Of a stretch of DNA of 27,500 nucleotides, positions 1 through 12,991 are shown one piece after another. Both the position numbers and the translations under genes were made by a program. Every line of letters starts with the position of its first letter. Positions within the stretch are counted from its first letter, which is position 1. This DNA comes from Chrysomallon squamiferum (Eukaryota > Mollusca > Gastropoda > Neomphalida > Peltospiridae): NCBI GenBank assembly GCA_012295275.1, contig CM022671.1:28515322-28542821 (forward strand), in the 5' to 3' direction. The notes below the pieces were generated by a model. That model did no database searches and was not told where the DNA came from. It saw only the letters and a list, made by a program, of their open reading frames with translations.

Positions 1-732
1 ATATCTGTCCTTACCATCTTAATTCTATAAAATAGAAAATATAATATTGCTTTTCTCTAAAATAAAAGTGAAATAAGCTCATAATAATGTTATTTATTTT
101 GATAATCCTGGCAAAAGAGGTTGAAAGCAACCTTATTTATCATCATAATACTGCCAGAAAAGGTTGATAAAAATCTAAATTTGGATCCAAACAAAAAAAT
201 AAAAAAGTAATCTTTCACTCTATAACACAATAATTTTTTTTTAATTTACTTAAGTTTACCATCAAATTACTAAAATAGACTCTAAATTTATTTATTTATC
301 GTCACAAAAAAACGTGACTGAAAATAAGTTCAAACTTGCATTCAAAGTTTGAGACTTCCATTTATCTCATATAAATACAAAAAGGAAAAAAAACATAAAA
401 ATAAAAATAAAATAAAAACTGAAGCTAATGGATTTCTATCATATCAGCGTCTAATGCCTTCCTTTATAATGTAGACTTCCGCATTTGCAGACTGTCAGAA
501 TCGACCTAATGTTTCAAAACAGCCTTTTGCAGTTGTCACTATGGTCTATGTCACTGTAGTAAGAATTTCACAGCTGTCAAATTGAATAGCAATGTGAAAA
601 GTGTCTCCAATTACTGCTAATTAAAAACAGGCTTCTGTCAACCTAATTCAGTGAACAGGACTCCCTCAGTGAAGTTATTGACAAGTGATGTCACACAGAG
701 TATAAATGTATTCAGCTGAGAACAAAAGTAAA
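1..732. other. AT-rich non-coding sequence
   Basis: No open frame, RNA gene or repeat family is recognised. The stretch 430-720 has somewhat higher G+C without other signals. Confidence 0.6.
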
Positions 733-1389
733 AATATACCAGTAATGAGCTAATGAAAATAACAGTATGAATGCATCAGTAATACGTTAATGAAAATATC
801 AGTATAAATGTACCAGTAATGAGCTAATGAAAATAACAGTATGAATGCATCAGTAATGAGCTAATGAAAATAACAGTATGAATGCATCAGTAATACGTTA
901 ATGAAAATAACAGTATAAATGTACCAGTAATGAGCTAATGAAAATAACAGTATGAATGCATCAGTAATACGTTAATGAAAATAACAGTGTAAATGTACCA
1001 GTAATGAGTTAATGAAAATAACAGTATGAATGAAAATAACAGTCTAATTTATCTGTAATGAAAATAACAGTATAAATATACCAGTAATGAATTAATGAAA
1101 ATAACAGTATAAATATATCTGTAATGAGTTAATGAAAATAACAGTGTAAATGTACCAGTAATGAGTTAATGAAAATAACAGTATAAATGAAAATAACAGT
1201 CTAATTTATCTGTAATGATGTAATGAAAATAACAGTATAAATATACCAGTAATGAATTAATGAAAATAACAGTATAAATGTATCAGTAATGAGTTACTGA
1301 AAATAACAGTATAAATATATCAGTAATGAGTTAATGAAAATAACAGTGTAAATGTATCAGTAATGAGTTAATGAAAATAACAGTATAAA
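733..1389. repeat. 36-37 bp minisatellite, about 18 copies
   Basis: The unit is close to aataacagtataaatgtacc followed by agtaatgagttaatgaa. Variants with atgaatgcatcagtaatacg alternate with the main type in the first third, which points to a higher-order two-unit repeat. Two shortened units occur around 1029-1045 and 1186-1205 (atgaaaataacagtctaatt). There is no open frame through it. Confidence 0.92.
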
Positions 1390-1888
1390 GAAAGAAACAT
1401 TGTGTAAACAGATCACAAAAAGTATTGAGATGCAAAAATTCTTTCATTAATTTTTGTGAGCTTCTGGCAATATTAACAACATTTTCACATATGGCTAACT
1501 TTCACAAAAACAACTGCAAAAGTATTGAAAGTCAAATCAAGGTCAAATGAACCATTTAGCAGCGTAAAATTAAGTTCATATTGATTTTCGTTCTTCCACA
1601 TTATTTTTACGGTTTACATATAAAAAAAAAACAATCCTAGAAAATAAATCGTTTTAACAGTGGAAAATAACACACTGGTAACAACCATGTGAAAGATTCA
1701 TTATTAAACCCTGCAGGAAATGTTTTTGCTGAGTGTCACTGAAAACAAGCATGGAAGCAAATATAACAAATTGAGTTAGTATTTAGAATTAGGAAACTGA
1801 AAGAAATTCAGAAAATCTGTTTAATGATACAACAACATGTTGAATATGAACCTTGCTGGCATTGTTTTGTTAAAAGTTATTGACACCA

Positions 1889-1912
1889 AAACACACACAC
1901 ACGCACACGCGA
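1889..1912. repeat. (CA)n microsatellite, imperfect
   Basis: A run of CA units interrupted by CG near its end. Confidence 0.8.
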
Positions 1913-2494
1913 CAGATTTAAGAGAATGATTTTTTTAGAATTCTTAACGTAATTGAATGAGAGATTGTTATTCCACCAAGAATTTTATGTGAACCGTAAA
2001 ACATTGTTTTTGTTAAAAGTAAAGGGGGGAAAAAAAGAAAAAAGAAGAAAAAAAAAGAACGGCAAAACAAACAACAAAATAATCAATGTAAATAAATAAA
2101 TAAAAATAAAGAATGAACAAAAAGAACAGATATCAGGATTCTGATAAAAAAAATAAATAATTTGTAATTGATTGACTGAAGAATATTTGCTTAATGACAA
2201 AATGATACTCACTGATGTGGAATTACTTAGTAAACAATTACTGAAAACAAAACACACAACAAAAACTGTAAAATTATGTTTAAAAATTTAGAGTGAAAAA
2301 AAACAAAACAATAAAAACAAACTACATTCTGGAATGAAAAATATTTGTTTAATGATATCTTAGCAAATTTTAACATAAATATTTAATATTTTATGCAGCT
2401 TCAAAGAAACAGGAAAGTAAACATCAAAGACTTCTTTGATAAACTATTCACAGGATGTTGACTGGTATAGTAAACAGTCAAATATGTTTTATTT

Positions 2495-2552
2495 CATGGT
2501 AAGTCTGAGCCTATATGTGTGTTCTAACCACTAAACCACAACCTGCCGTAAA
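2495..2552 (-). repeat. Possible tRNA-derived SINE head
   Basis: Read on the minus strand, 2521-2538 gives TGGTTTAGTGGTTAGAAC, a good tRNA-like A-box as found in many SINE heads. I did not find a convincing B-box (GGTTCGA type), so it is at best a decayed fragment. Confidence 0.3.
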
Positions 2553-2828
2553 AAGTACAGCCAAACCATGATGAAAAAACACTTCCTAGCTAGTGATTTA
2601 TAGGAAAACTCAGTAATTGGAATTATGACTGAAAAAGAAGCGAAGATAAAAGTTCATCTGTGACATAGTTAAATTACAACTTTGGAGCTATGTCTAATAG
2701 AGTTACATCCAAAAAAAAAGTTTTATAAAGAAATAGTTTTAGAAGAAAATGTCATGAATAAATACAGTTAAAAAAAAATTGTTATAGTGTCTTCAGAAAA
2801 ATTATATATAGTAACAGTTTCGATTTAT

Positions 2829-2853
2829 TTATTTATTCATTCATTCATTCATT
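2829..2853. repeat. (ATTT)/(ATTC) tetranucleotide repeat
   Basis: Three ATTT then four ATTC units. Confidence 0.85.
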
Positions 2854-3100
2854 TTATTTTTTATTTAGTAATAATAGGTATTGGATATTGTCTTCTTTCG
2901 TATATAACACCCATTAAAAAGAAAGAAAAAACCAACCAACCAAAGAAAATAACCCATTATTTAAAAATGTACAAAGAACATTTGAAATAATGGTTGGTTG
3001 TAAATTATAACACATGTAGTTCAGAACCATATATCATGTGATGGGCAATTCTTTTTTATTAGCAGCAAGGAATCTTTTGTGTGTACCTTTCCAAAGCCAG

Positions 3101-3170
3101 GAAATAGCTCACTGGGTTGACGAGGACTGATCTAGCATCCTGTCATGCTTTCTGATCAAAAGCATTTTAG
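3101..3170 (+). repeat. Possible tRNA-derived SINE head
   Basis: tagctcactgggttgacg at 3105-3122 resembles a tRNA A-box (TAGCTCAGTGGTT pattern), followed by gatctagcatcctgtcatgc. No clear B-box is present, so decay or coincidence is possible. Confidence 0.3.
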
Positions 3171-4438
3171 AGAAAAAAAGAAAAAAAAACAATCCTGAAT
3201 TTAGATATAAATTGCAATAATTATACTGCAAATTTCATGTGTAGATCAAGAAGTGATTTAATTGCAGTATAGTGCCTTCATATTGACAGCTGTATCTACT
3301 ATAAAGCAGCAGCATTCATTTTTTTCTCAAATCTTCCACTGAAATGAAGGATGAAAAACTCTGATACACAGAACTGTGGCACATCCCCAGTTAAACAGTG
3401 AAACACAAACATTGTGTGTACAGGGTTAACTTTTAGACTGCTTCCATCAGACAGAACTGTCCAAGACAGGAACACAAACATCTGATAAATGACCACAAGA
3501 CACTGACAGATGACCACTTCTGTCTGGCACACTAACCCCAAACACAAACAGTCAAGATCTGCTGTTCAAGTTATCTTCCTCCCTCACTGTGAAGTTAACC
3601 TGATACGATTTCTCATTAAATGAAAACTCTGATGGGACCTGGCCAGAAACAACTGGAATTAACCCATGATGCACTTTGTTATTTTTTCTAAACAGCGATT
3701 GGATAAAACGTCTGATTTAGTATTCCATGCATCACACTGTTTTCTAGACAACTAATATAGAATAGCTTGTGGTCATGGATTGTATACAAGCCCAAACAAA
3801 TAAAATACTTCCTTTTAAGAAATCACAAACAAATTGATTTATTTCTTTTGTTGATGAAATATCATGATTATTTTTATTATTAGTTTTTATTATTAGTTTT
3901 CTTATTTATTATTATTAGGTTTTTTTAAAATAAATTCACAAAATGTGAGTTAACTGCATAGAAGAAAATAAAGATGTGGAGAGAAAAAATTAAAAAAAAA
4001 AGATTCAAGTAACAATAACTCTGTGGAAAGATTATTAAATTTTAGAAAGTTATTATGTGAACTTATATAAAATTTATTTAACTGTTAACTACTGGCATAA
4101 ACAGTATTTAAAAGAATCATAATGTAACAATATAATTAAAACAATAAAAGTATGGAAGAGCAAGAAACTTTCAATTCTGAAATGCTCTGGTGTTGTTAAA
4201 AGATAAAATAACAGAATAAAAAAAAAATCTGTTGAGATCTTTTTCTGTTTTATAGAGGTACCTATATTTTTCTAATTTTAATTTCAGATTTTAAATTGTT
4301 AGAATTTCTATGTCTCACGACAAATTATTTTCACATTTAGCCTAACCCAATTGACAGTGTAATATGGCATTACTTTATCACTTTATCAAAATTATGTTTT
4401 ATTTAAAAAAGATTTTAGGCTTCTTGCATTTGTTTATC

Positions 4439-4491
<53 letters not shown>
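4439..4491. repeat. (TAA)n microsatellite
   Basis: About 17 perfect AAT/TAA units, followed by acaacaac. Confidence 0.95.
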
Positions 4492-4494
<3 letters not shown>

Positions 4495-4760
4495 CAACAT
4501 TTTAATTTTTATTTTTTCAAATTATCTAAAAATCTGAATTTAACTTTTTCTCCCAATGATTTGAGCTACGTATTAAAGTTAATCCACATTATGTCTAACA
4601 GAAAATCACCGATAGAAAAATGTTTCCCTATAATCCACTGTAAAATAAAGTTAATTAAATGTCTCAAAGGAAATTACAGTTATTGACAGTAGTGACAGGT
4701 ATTTTGATCAAATCAGGGAATGTTTGGCTTCTGAAAATGTATTTCCAACTACTGGAGTAG

Positions 4761-5391
4761 GTTCTTGATTACTGACACCATGTTCCTGACTACTGACAGT
4801 ATGTTCCTGACCACTGACAGTATGTTTCTGACTGCTGACAATATGTTTTTACTGCTGACAATGTGTTCCTGACTACTGACAGTATGTTTGTGACTACTGA
4901 CAATACTGTTCTAATTCTGACAATATGGTTCTGACTTGTGACAGTATGTTTCTGACAATTGACAATATTGTTCTGACTACTGACAAAATTGTTATGACTA
5001 CTGACAAAATGTTGGTACTGTTGACATTGTGATCCTGACTACTAACAGTATGTTTGTGACTACTGACAATACTGTTCTGACTCTTGACAATATGGTCTTG
5101 ACTACTGACAAAATGTTTCTACTGCTGACAATATATGTTTGACTACTGATGATGTTACTGACTGAATTACTAAGTGCAGGCAATACAGTCCTGACTTCAG
5201 ATTATTTTCATGACTACAGGCAAAATGTTCCTGACTACTGACACTTTTCCCAAATACTGAAAATACATTCCTGACTACTGAAAGTATTTTCATGACTGCT
5301 AACAATATGTTCCTGACTAGTGACAATATGTTCCTAACTAATGACCATATGTGCTGACTACAGACAATATGTTCCTGACTACTGACAATTT
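4761..5391. repeat. 21 bp minisatellite, about 30 copies
   Basis: The unit is close to ttcctgactactgacaatatg, with many point changes. Because 21 is a multiple of three, minus-strand frames stay open for 60-75 codons as a weak seven-residue repeat (VVRNILS type). No start context, splice support or flanking coding signal is seen, so this is a repeat and not a gene. Confidence 0.92.
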
Positions 5392-6569
5392 ATCTAAACC
5401 AAACATCCTGAAAGAAAAGCCAAGTTAACAAACTCATGAGGCACTCTTATTGAAATAAACACTTTCTTCAGCCATCTTTATTTTCTTAAGAGCAGCCATT
5501 TACCAAAATTCAATTACCTTAGCATTCTCTTTTACCGTTTTTCAGTGTTGCTAAAGAATATCTATAGGTTTCGTTTATCACACTTCAGTCAAGTGACATC
5601 ATGAGGCAGAAACCAGACTGTTCTTGATTAAACGATACTCTGTTGTTTAAACAAACATTTCTTCTTCTTCTTCTTCCTTATGGATTTAGACAGCTTCAAG
5701 CATACATGGGTCATGCCAGTCCTTGGTTAAGAGTTTGTTTCTGTCTGGATCTGAATTAATGAAAACAGTTCTAAAATGAGTTAGAGTGATCTGACACATT
5801 CGACAAAAAGGAAGCCTTGCTGATTGTTTGCCGAATCAATTCTAGAAAACCAAATTAAAACATCGACTGCTTGCAAATGCAGATAAGTTTTAGTTATTAT
5901 TGTTGCTACTGTAAACCATCTGGGGTTTTTAAGAAAAAACAGTTGTTATTACGTTTTGTTTGGGCTTATTGTTTTTTTTTTTTTTTTTAATTTAAAATAT
6001 AATGAAAAATTGTAAGTTTAATAAAATAAATTGAGTAAAAATTATTCTAAATTATTTTTTGTACTGGTAATCTAATCACTACACATTACCAAGTCAAGAT
6101 ATAAGACTAATTTTAATAAATTTTACAGTTGTTTCATAATGTTAATGTAGCATAAAGGCTTCTTTGAAATGTTATTAAGAAAATTAAGTTCAGCCACAGA
6201 TTTCCCAGACACACTGTCATATTCCTGTCTAGTTTCAGCTTCTTTTTTCTTTTTTTTTTTTTTAACTCGACTTTAAAAAAAATATATAATCACCAAAAAT
6301 AAAAAGAAATTTCTAGTTGTTCATGTACAGGGCCACATCAAGGATTTTAGGAAAAGGGATTAATATTACTTTCAAGATTAAGTGGAATTTAACTGTTTCA
6401 TTTTAGGCCATTGTTACTGCCAACTTCTTCAATATCTTGAGAAACATATTTTTATTATTTTTTATTATATGAAGTTGGGTTAATACTGAAATAAATTAAT
6501 AGTTATGGGAAATTTTATTTCTTCACAAGACATTTAAACAACAATAACAATAACGACAACAGTAATTGT

Positions 6570-6570
<1 letters not shown>

Positions 6571-6613
<43 letters not shown>

Positions 6614-6638
6614 CAATAATAATAACAATAATAATAAA
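6571..6638. repeat. (TAA)n microsatellite, interrupted
   Basis: Perfect TAA units to about 6609, then units broken by caacaa. Confidence 0.93.
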
Positions 6639-7489
6639 CAATTACTGAAAAAAAACCCCAGATAACTGTATTGGTGAAGCAAGTCCAGGGAGGTGCTTAC
6701 AATTTGGATTTTTCAAAGCTTTCTGAGTAAAACAAATTACAAAAAAGAATGAACTCTGAATAAGTCAAAATGAAAACGGTGCAAGCATTTTTACCAAATA
6801 TTTGCATCCTAAAAACATTGATCTTTTACAATGCACAACTGGGTGGAAAATCAAGTTGTAATGAAGTACGAGAAGGGAGGTCGAAGCGTCATTTCTGCAG
6901 CAATTTCCTTTCTCTCTGGTGGAAAAAAAAGACAAACTGATTTCTGGCGAGCGAACCGAACATTTCTTGTGGTTGAAAGTCTAAATGCCCTGACAAAGAT
7001 TGTTGTCTGGATTGTTTATAGGATTGCTGGGAACTGCTCAATTAATAGGAAATTGCTACGTTTTCACCAGACTTGCCCATCAAATTAGAATTACTTTCAA
7101 GAAATCTGTGCTTAATGTCTCGGAGATTAACAGCCCTGCCAAAATACAGAAGTGTAATTTGTCCAAAAAATAAAATAAAAAAATAAAAAAATAAAAAATA
7201 AAAAGTAAAAAATTAAAATTAAAAAATGCATTAAGCACAGATGTAATTAGGTAATTTTTCTCTTTAACACACTTGTTGGTTTTAATGCATCAGATGATCT
7301 GAAGATAGAGAAGAGAATTAATCTTTATTTAGGATTTATTTATCGTTTACTTTTATTCCTTTTCCTTCATACTTAAGTTTACTGAAGGAGTATCTTCTTG
7401 AGTTTGATTAATGTTTATGAAAGCTAAAAAGGACTGAAGTAAAGGCAGCAAAACAGTAAGCTAAAAAGAATGTACATTTATGTCAGAAA

Positions 7490-7540
7490 GAGAGGGGAGA
7501 GAAAGAAAGAGGGACATAGAGAAAGAGAAAGAGAAATGAA
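7490..7540. repeat. GA-rich purine tract
   Basis: gagaaagaaaga and gagaaagagaaagaga runs, purine on the plus strand. Confidence 0.75.
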
Positions 7541-8450
7541 GAATGGCAAAAAACTTTCTTTGGCTATATAAAATTTCTATGTCTTTCTATATATATGTAT
7601 CTATATCTATCAATTTATCTATCTATATATAAATTCAAGTTGCTCTTTATATTTAGTGTACAGCCAACGCTTTTATTAATATGAAATGTTTTTTGTCAAA
7701 CTGTTCTATGGTTAACAAATATAAGATGGTTATATTTGGCTCTTTAACAATGCATAAATGAATGGAAAGAATTAATCCAAAATTAATCATTAATGCTTAG
7801 AGCTAGACAGAAATATTGGTAAATGTTATAGCAGTACAAATAAATATTTGATCTTAATAACTAACCATTTCGTGCATGAACAGTTCAGAATTATTATTTT
7901 AGTTATTTTATGACAGTTTTGTTCTAACAGTTTAATTACGTCCTAAAATTATAAAAATTAATCATTTACCGTATTCCATAATCAATTTCCTTCTGCTAAT
8001 TTTAAAATTAAAAAATAAATAAATAAATTAAAAAAATTATATTTAATTTTCTCTAAGATGTCTTCAGTATTTTATCTTGAAAATGAATTAGTTTCTAAGT
8101 TTTTCTGCTGTTACATGTTTAAACAGAATCAAATTAATCGATGCTGGCACAAGATTCCTTTTAGAAATTTAAGCCGATCACAGGTTTCTTTTATAATATT
8201 ACTGCATCTGATGTTTAAAGAAAAGTTTAAAAAAAAAAGAAAAAAAAATAGTTATTCATTTAAGATTTTATTATTATGTTTTAAATGTGTTCTCAGTTAA
8301 AACAATATTATAGTTCTGCTTATAAAACACATTCGTTTTTAATTATACATCTTTATTAAATCAATATCCCAGTCTCCACAAAATGAAAAATCTGTAAAAT
8401 ATATTTAACTTTTAGCCAGCTCAGTGTGTTCTTTTATACTAGGACTTTAT

Positions 8451-8510
8451 AAATAATAATAATAAGAAGAAGAAGAAGAAGAAGAAGAAAAGAAGAAGAA
8501 AAAACAAAAA
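8451..8510. repeat. AAT/AAG trinucleotide tract
   Basis: A few aat units followed by about eight aag units, then a purine-rich tail. Confidence 0.85.
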
Positions 8511-8725
8511 CATTGTTAATGATAATGATGTCACTGATAGTAATGATAATGATAATAAGGAAGTTTTTATCTTCAGATACAGCGATAGCAGACCATTATG
8601 CACTAGATGCATCACGAATAGTCACAGATCTACCAGTGAATGGAAGCCCACCTCCAACAATATCAACATCAATAATACTGATGATAAAGACAGTGATGAT
8701 GATGATGATGATGATAACAATGACA
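8511..8725. repeat. GAT/AAT-rich stretch with (GAT)n
   Basis: gataatgataat near 8519-8560 and a (GAT)n run of about eight units at 8694-8717 flank a short unique segment. The plus-strand open frame across this is Met/Ile-rich and best explained by the repeats. Confidence 0.7.
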
Positions 8726-9267
8726 ACAACCAACAGTTCATGTGATTGGTAAACACTAAGAAATTTTATGATTTACCAATCAATAATTTTTTTTTTTTTC
8801 TCCTCAGAAAATGATTAGTCACTTAGCTCAGTCCATCCCATTATCCATTTCCCCAATTACCCAGTGAAGTATTTCTGGCCACATGCTTAAGGTTTCCTGG
8901 AAACATCTTGAAAACATTCTTGCAGAAGTTCAGCAAAAAGTATGCTAAAAGGCAAGTGTTTTGTAACATCATTAAACTGATGCACCATTAGCAAATACAT
9001 TTTCAGACACATTGAACGAAAAAAAAAGATGACACTGAAATCATTTAAATACTGTTTAATGGGACATTATCATGATATTTGTTAGTCTCAGGGGTCTGGT
9101 TTGAAAGGAAATAATAAAAGATTTTCACAAAATCCAAAATCTCAACCAAGAACTTTTATCATATGTAAAAATAAAACATGGGACCATGAAAGGACAAAAA
9201 TAAATTAAAGATATTGTTTTATTTTTTTGAAATTTTCAACCAGCTCCAATTTATTTTACATTAAGTA

Positions 9268-9292
9268 ACACACACACACACACACACACACA
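9268..9292. repeat. (CA)n microsatellite
   Basis: About 12 perfect CA units. Confidence 0.93.
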
Positions 9293-10330
9293 TGGACACG
9301 TATGCACAGAGAAATGAAGATGATTGCTGTTTATTTACATGGTAGCATGTTTAAAGGTTTCAGAACCTAATGACAGAAATTCAAGAGGTTAATCATCATT
9401 TTTGTTCCTTTTCATTTGATTTTATAATACAACTATGAGGAAAAACCTGCTGCCATTAATCTCATTTTCTTACCAGATAGAATAAAGCATTACATAGGTG
9501 TTCAGAAGTTCTTTCTGGAAGGGAAAATAGCTCATTGATCTTATACTGAATCTATCCTGTGACTGATCCATCATTCATCAGCTAAAAGCTCTACCACATT
9601 TAATTCTAATAAAGGTACCTTTTTTTTAGCTTGCAGGAGTCAGACATTTCTGATATTATTCTGTTACAACTTCATAATGCCAACAAAGAAATGTGAAATT
9701 TAAATAAATATTATTTGAAAGTTACGACAGTTGGATTCACTGCTACTCTTTTATATATTCACCAAACTGAGTTGGATTTACCAATAAAGTTACATTAAAA
9801 AAAAAAGAAAAAAAGGTTATGTATTTCAGAAATGTTCCATTATTCTGAATTAACAATACACTCCAAGGAACCTGACATATGCTAACCTCACTAAAAACAT
9901 ACATAGTTTCTTTTAACCATTCATCATTTCTCACAGAAACTAATAACTTGGAATGACTGCTCAGTTATTAAAAGTTACTGTATGTTTTGAAGAAACTCAG
10001 TGCCAGAGTATGCATTCGACCATAGAAATATGTTAGAAACTTTGATGCTTCAGCGATTTTTCTGAATGAGGAAAAAACATATTCAATAAGTTATATTAGT
10101 CGTGTTCCATATTGGTTATTGTAGGATTCCATTGAAAAGTTGATGGTTTATTAAATATGGCTCATATAATGCTAAGTTAGAGGATTTCAGAAACATCAGT
10201 TTTGTTTATTTACATTCATACTTTATTAATCTAACTCTCTTATAAGAAAAAGAGAAATATAGAAAGTTTAAGTGAACTTTTATCATTATATTCTTTCCTA
10301 TATTATATAAATTAAGACTTTCTATTATCA

Positions 10331-10760
10331 AAATGAAAAAAAAAAAAAAAAAAAATTAATAATAAAAATAAAATAAAAATAAAAATAAATAAAAAATAAA
10401 AATAAATGAAAATAAAAATATTAAAAATAAAAATTAACTGACTAAATAAATAAATTTAAATAAATAAAATTAATCTAAAAAATACAGCTAAGAAACAAAC
10501 AAGCAAAAAAGAAAGAAAAAAAAAAAAGAAATTAAATAAAAAGAAACACAAACAAACCAAAAAGAATAAGAAATATTTTTATCATTTTGGAATTCCATAA
10601 ATGAAAAGAAAAACAAAGAACAAAAAATAACAAAAATAAACCTAGATAAATTACCCATCAAATAATAAAAATAATACAAAAATAATAATAATAAAATAAT
10701 AAACAAAAATAAATTTAAAAATAATAAACAAACCAAGACAGTAAACGAAATTTATTTTTT
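10331..10760. repeat. A-rich low-complexity block
   Basis: A 23-base poly-A is followed by about 400 bases of aaataaaaat-type sequence with few T runs and almost no G or C on the plus strand. Minus-strand frames here are Phe/Leu/Ile-rich artefacts. Confidence 0.9.
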
Positions 10761-11220
10761 AAATTCTATAAATGAACTCCCTCCCCTTAAAAAAATATAT
10801 CATAAACAACAATACAAAGAATTTTGAGAAAAAAAACAACACAAACCAAGTCAGATTTTTTTCACATGTATAATATGTACATATTTTATTGCATACATAC
10901 ATGACATCATCAGTAATAAAAAAAATCCTCTGTGGAAGCATTTTCTTTGTTCAGTAGACACCTCAGATAAGCTCGTTAGTCAAATTACCTGAGTATAAAG
11001 GAAATCAATTTCACGCCTCAGTCTCTTTGTGCTTTCAACCCTAAAATCTTTTCACTTTATTATTAAATTATTTTTGGCTCGTTAAGTAAACTTTTGTCAA
11101 GGCTGCCTTGGTAATAAAAATAACATTTGTTATATACTGAATATTTACATCATTGGACAAAGGTATTTTTCCAGGTGACTGAAAAATTAATAAAAAAATA
11201 TAATATGTATAAATATAAAT

Positions 11221-12150
11221 TGGAAAAAAAAAATAAAAAAGAAAAGAAAATAAAAAATAAATAAATAAGTGGAGGCTGCTCTTGGGTACAAGTTATCATA
11301 AAAATTCAATATTTATTTTAAGCTTATCAATTTTTTATTTCATTCATTATTATTATTATTATTTTTTTTTCATTCTCATAAAAACCTTATAAGAATGTTT
11401 CATATAAATTAAAAAATAAATAAATAAATAAAAATTAAATTAAAAAATAAATAAATAAATAAAAATAAAAATAAAATAATAACAATTGACTGGATACTAA
11501 CAACACACAGTAAACAGATATCTTGAATAATTCATTGGTAAATCCTAGTAAAATATTTTCTACCTGAACAGGTAAAAGCAAAATGAATTATAAAACACCA
11601 TTGTAAAGAATTAATATCTGTTTGTAATTATTTGGACATTTCAGCCAATACTGGTAAGTAAATAAATTATAATACTTTTATTGTACCAGTAGCATTACTG
11701 AACAAAATAATGAAAAAAAAAAAAAAAAAAAAACAAAAACAAAAACAAAATACAAAAAATAAAAAATAAAAATAAAAATAAAAAAGTAAATACTTCTACA
11801 GTATTAAATGCTTAAAGAAAATTTTTATATCCGATGTTGAAAAGACTTTTTATTTATCTTTTTACAGTTAATTTTGAGTTAATTTTGTGCCTTTTAAGAA
11901 AAAAAAAAAAAAAGAGAAATAAAAAAAAGAATAACAACCAAAAAAACAACAAAAAACAAAACAAACAAATAAATAAATAAAATAAAACTAAACAACAATA
12001 AAATAAGAAAAAAAGAGAAAAAAACCTATTATTAAATTAAAAATTAAAAAAGCTTGAAAACTAAATAAAAATAATAAAAATGAAAAATTACTGTCATCCA
12101 TCAAAGAAAATAATAAATTAAAAATAAAAATACAAACAATATTGAAATAC
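11221..12150. repeat. Cluster of A-rich AAATA tracts
   Basis: Separate A-rich blocks lie at 11221-11268, 11405-11478, 11711-11786 (with a 22-base A run) and 11897-12130, with short ordinary AT-rich segments between. All are A-biased on the same strand. Confidence 0.88.
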
Positions 12151-12967
12151 AAATATATATATTTTTTTCTTTAAGTAGTGAATAGTTTGAAATATGTCAA
12201 GTAAAATGTCCTATTAAAAAATATACTAGATAATAAATGAAAAAGTTGTGAAAAATGTTTTAAACATTTAATATTTATATATATAACACTATCTGCAATG
12301 AGATATTTAAACAATCAAGAAAGTACAGATTTAAGTACATTATATAAAATCTGCTTAACAGAAAAATGTGGTTTGAATACAGCAATGTCTACATTATTTC
12401 AATAAACGATAAACAAGAATGTTGCTTAATGAATACTGATACAAGTTACTGAACAATCATCACACTGTAAGTTTTCTAGTTTTCCCACTCAAATCTGTGC
12501 ATCCATCATCACCTTACAATTTATTATTAGATATTTAATACTAACACGTTACTTTCTTCCGATCAGTGAAATATATATAATATCAATTAAAGAAAATCAT
12601 TAAAATATTTTGAAAAGATAAAAAATTAAACTTATAACTATGTGAAAAGGTTCTTCCATTGAGACAAATGATTAACAAGCAGGATTGTCAAATGTTTAAT
12701 TAAGTATTAAGTACTCAAATTTTTATCAGATACACTAATTCTGTTCAAAAGCATTTTCTCATGTTATAACATAAATTGTGTTCTTGTCAAATTTTTGCAT
12801 ATATAAATCAAGCACTCAGAATTTCTATAAAGTAGCTTTGCCCGAAAGGATTTTTTTTTACATTTTACAGTAATGTAGATGGTAATTTGGTGAAGGTTTT
12901 TACTTGGACATAAGTAACGTGTTTAGCATTTTCAAGTCTCATAAACCATTCTGACAAGAGTATTAAT

Positions 12968-12991
12968 TTATATATATATATATATATATAA
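12968..12991. repeat. (TA)n microsatellite
   Basis: About 12 TA units. Confidence 0.9.

Larger units (their letters stand above)
1390..4438. other. Non-coding stretch between minisatellite and (TAA)n
   Basis: Mostly AT-rich. It contains small microsatellites and two possible SINE heads, listed separately. The 3050-3800 part has higher G+C and an 82-codon Cys/Val/Phe-rich minus-strand frame at 3299-3547, which lacks splice or family support. Confidence 0.55.
5392..10330. other. Non-coding stretch with microsatellites
   Basis: Outside the listed repeats this is ordinary AT-rich DNA. The segment 6831-7088 has higher G+C and an 85-codon plus-strand frame (starts MHNWVENQVVMKYEKGGR) that I do not recognise. 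It could be a decayed element or chance. Confidence 0.5.

Noticed and set aside
3299-3547. 82-codon minus-strand frame, Cys- and Val-rich
   Set aside because: No family resemblance and no plausible splice context, though the local G+C is raised.
4998-5326. Two minus-strand frames of 61 and 74 codons with VVRNILS-like repeats
   Set aside because: They are a by-product of the 21 bp minisatellite; no start context, splice support or flanking coding signal.
8513-8752. 79-codon plus-strand frame rich in Met and Ile
   Set aside because: Explained by GAT/AAT repeats at both ends; the middle is too short to judge.
10488-10941. Phe/Leu/Tyr-rich minus-strand frames that look like membrane proteins
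   Set aside because: They are translations of A-rich low-complexity DNA, in which stops are rare on the T-rich strand.
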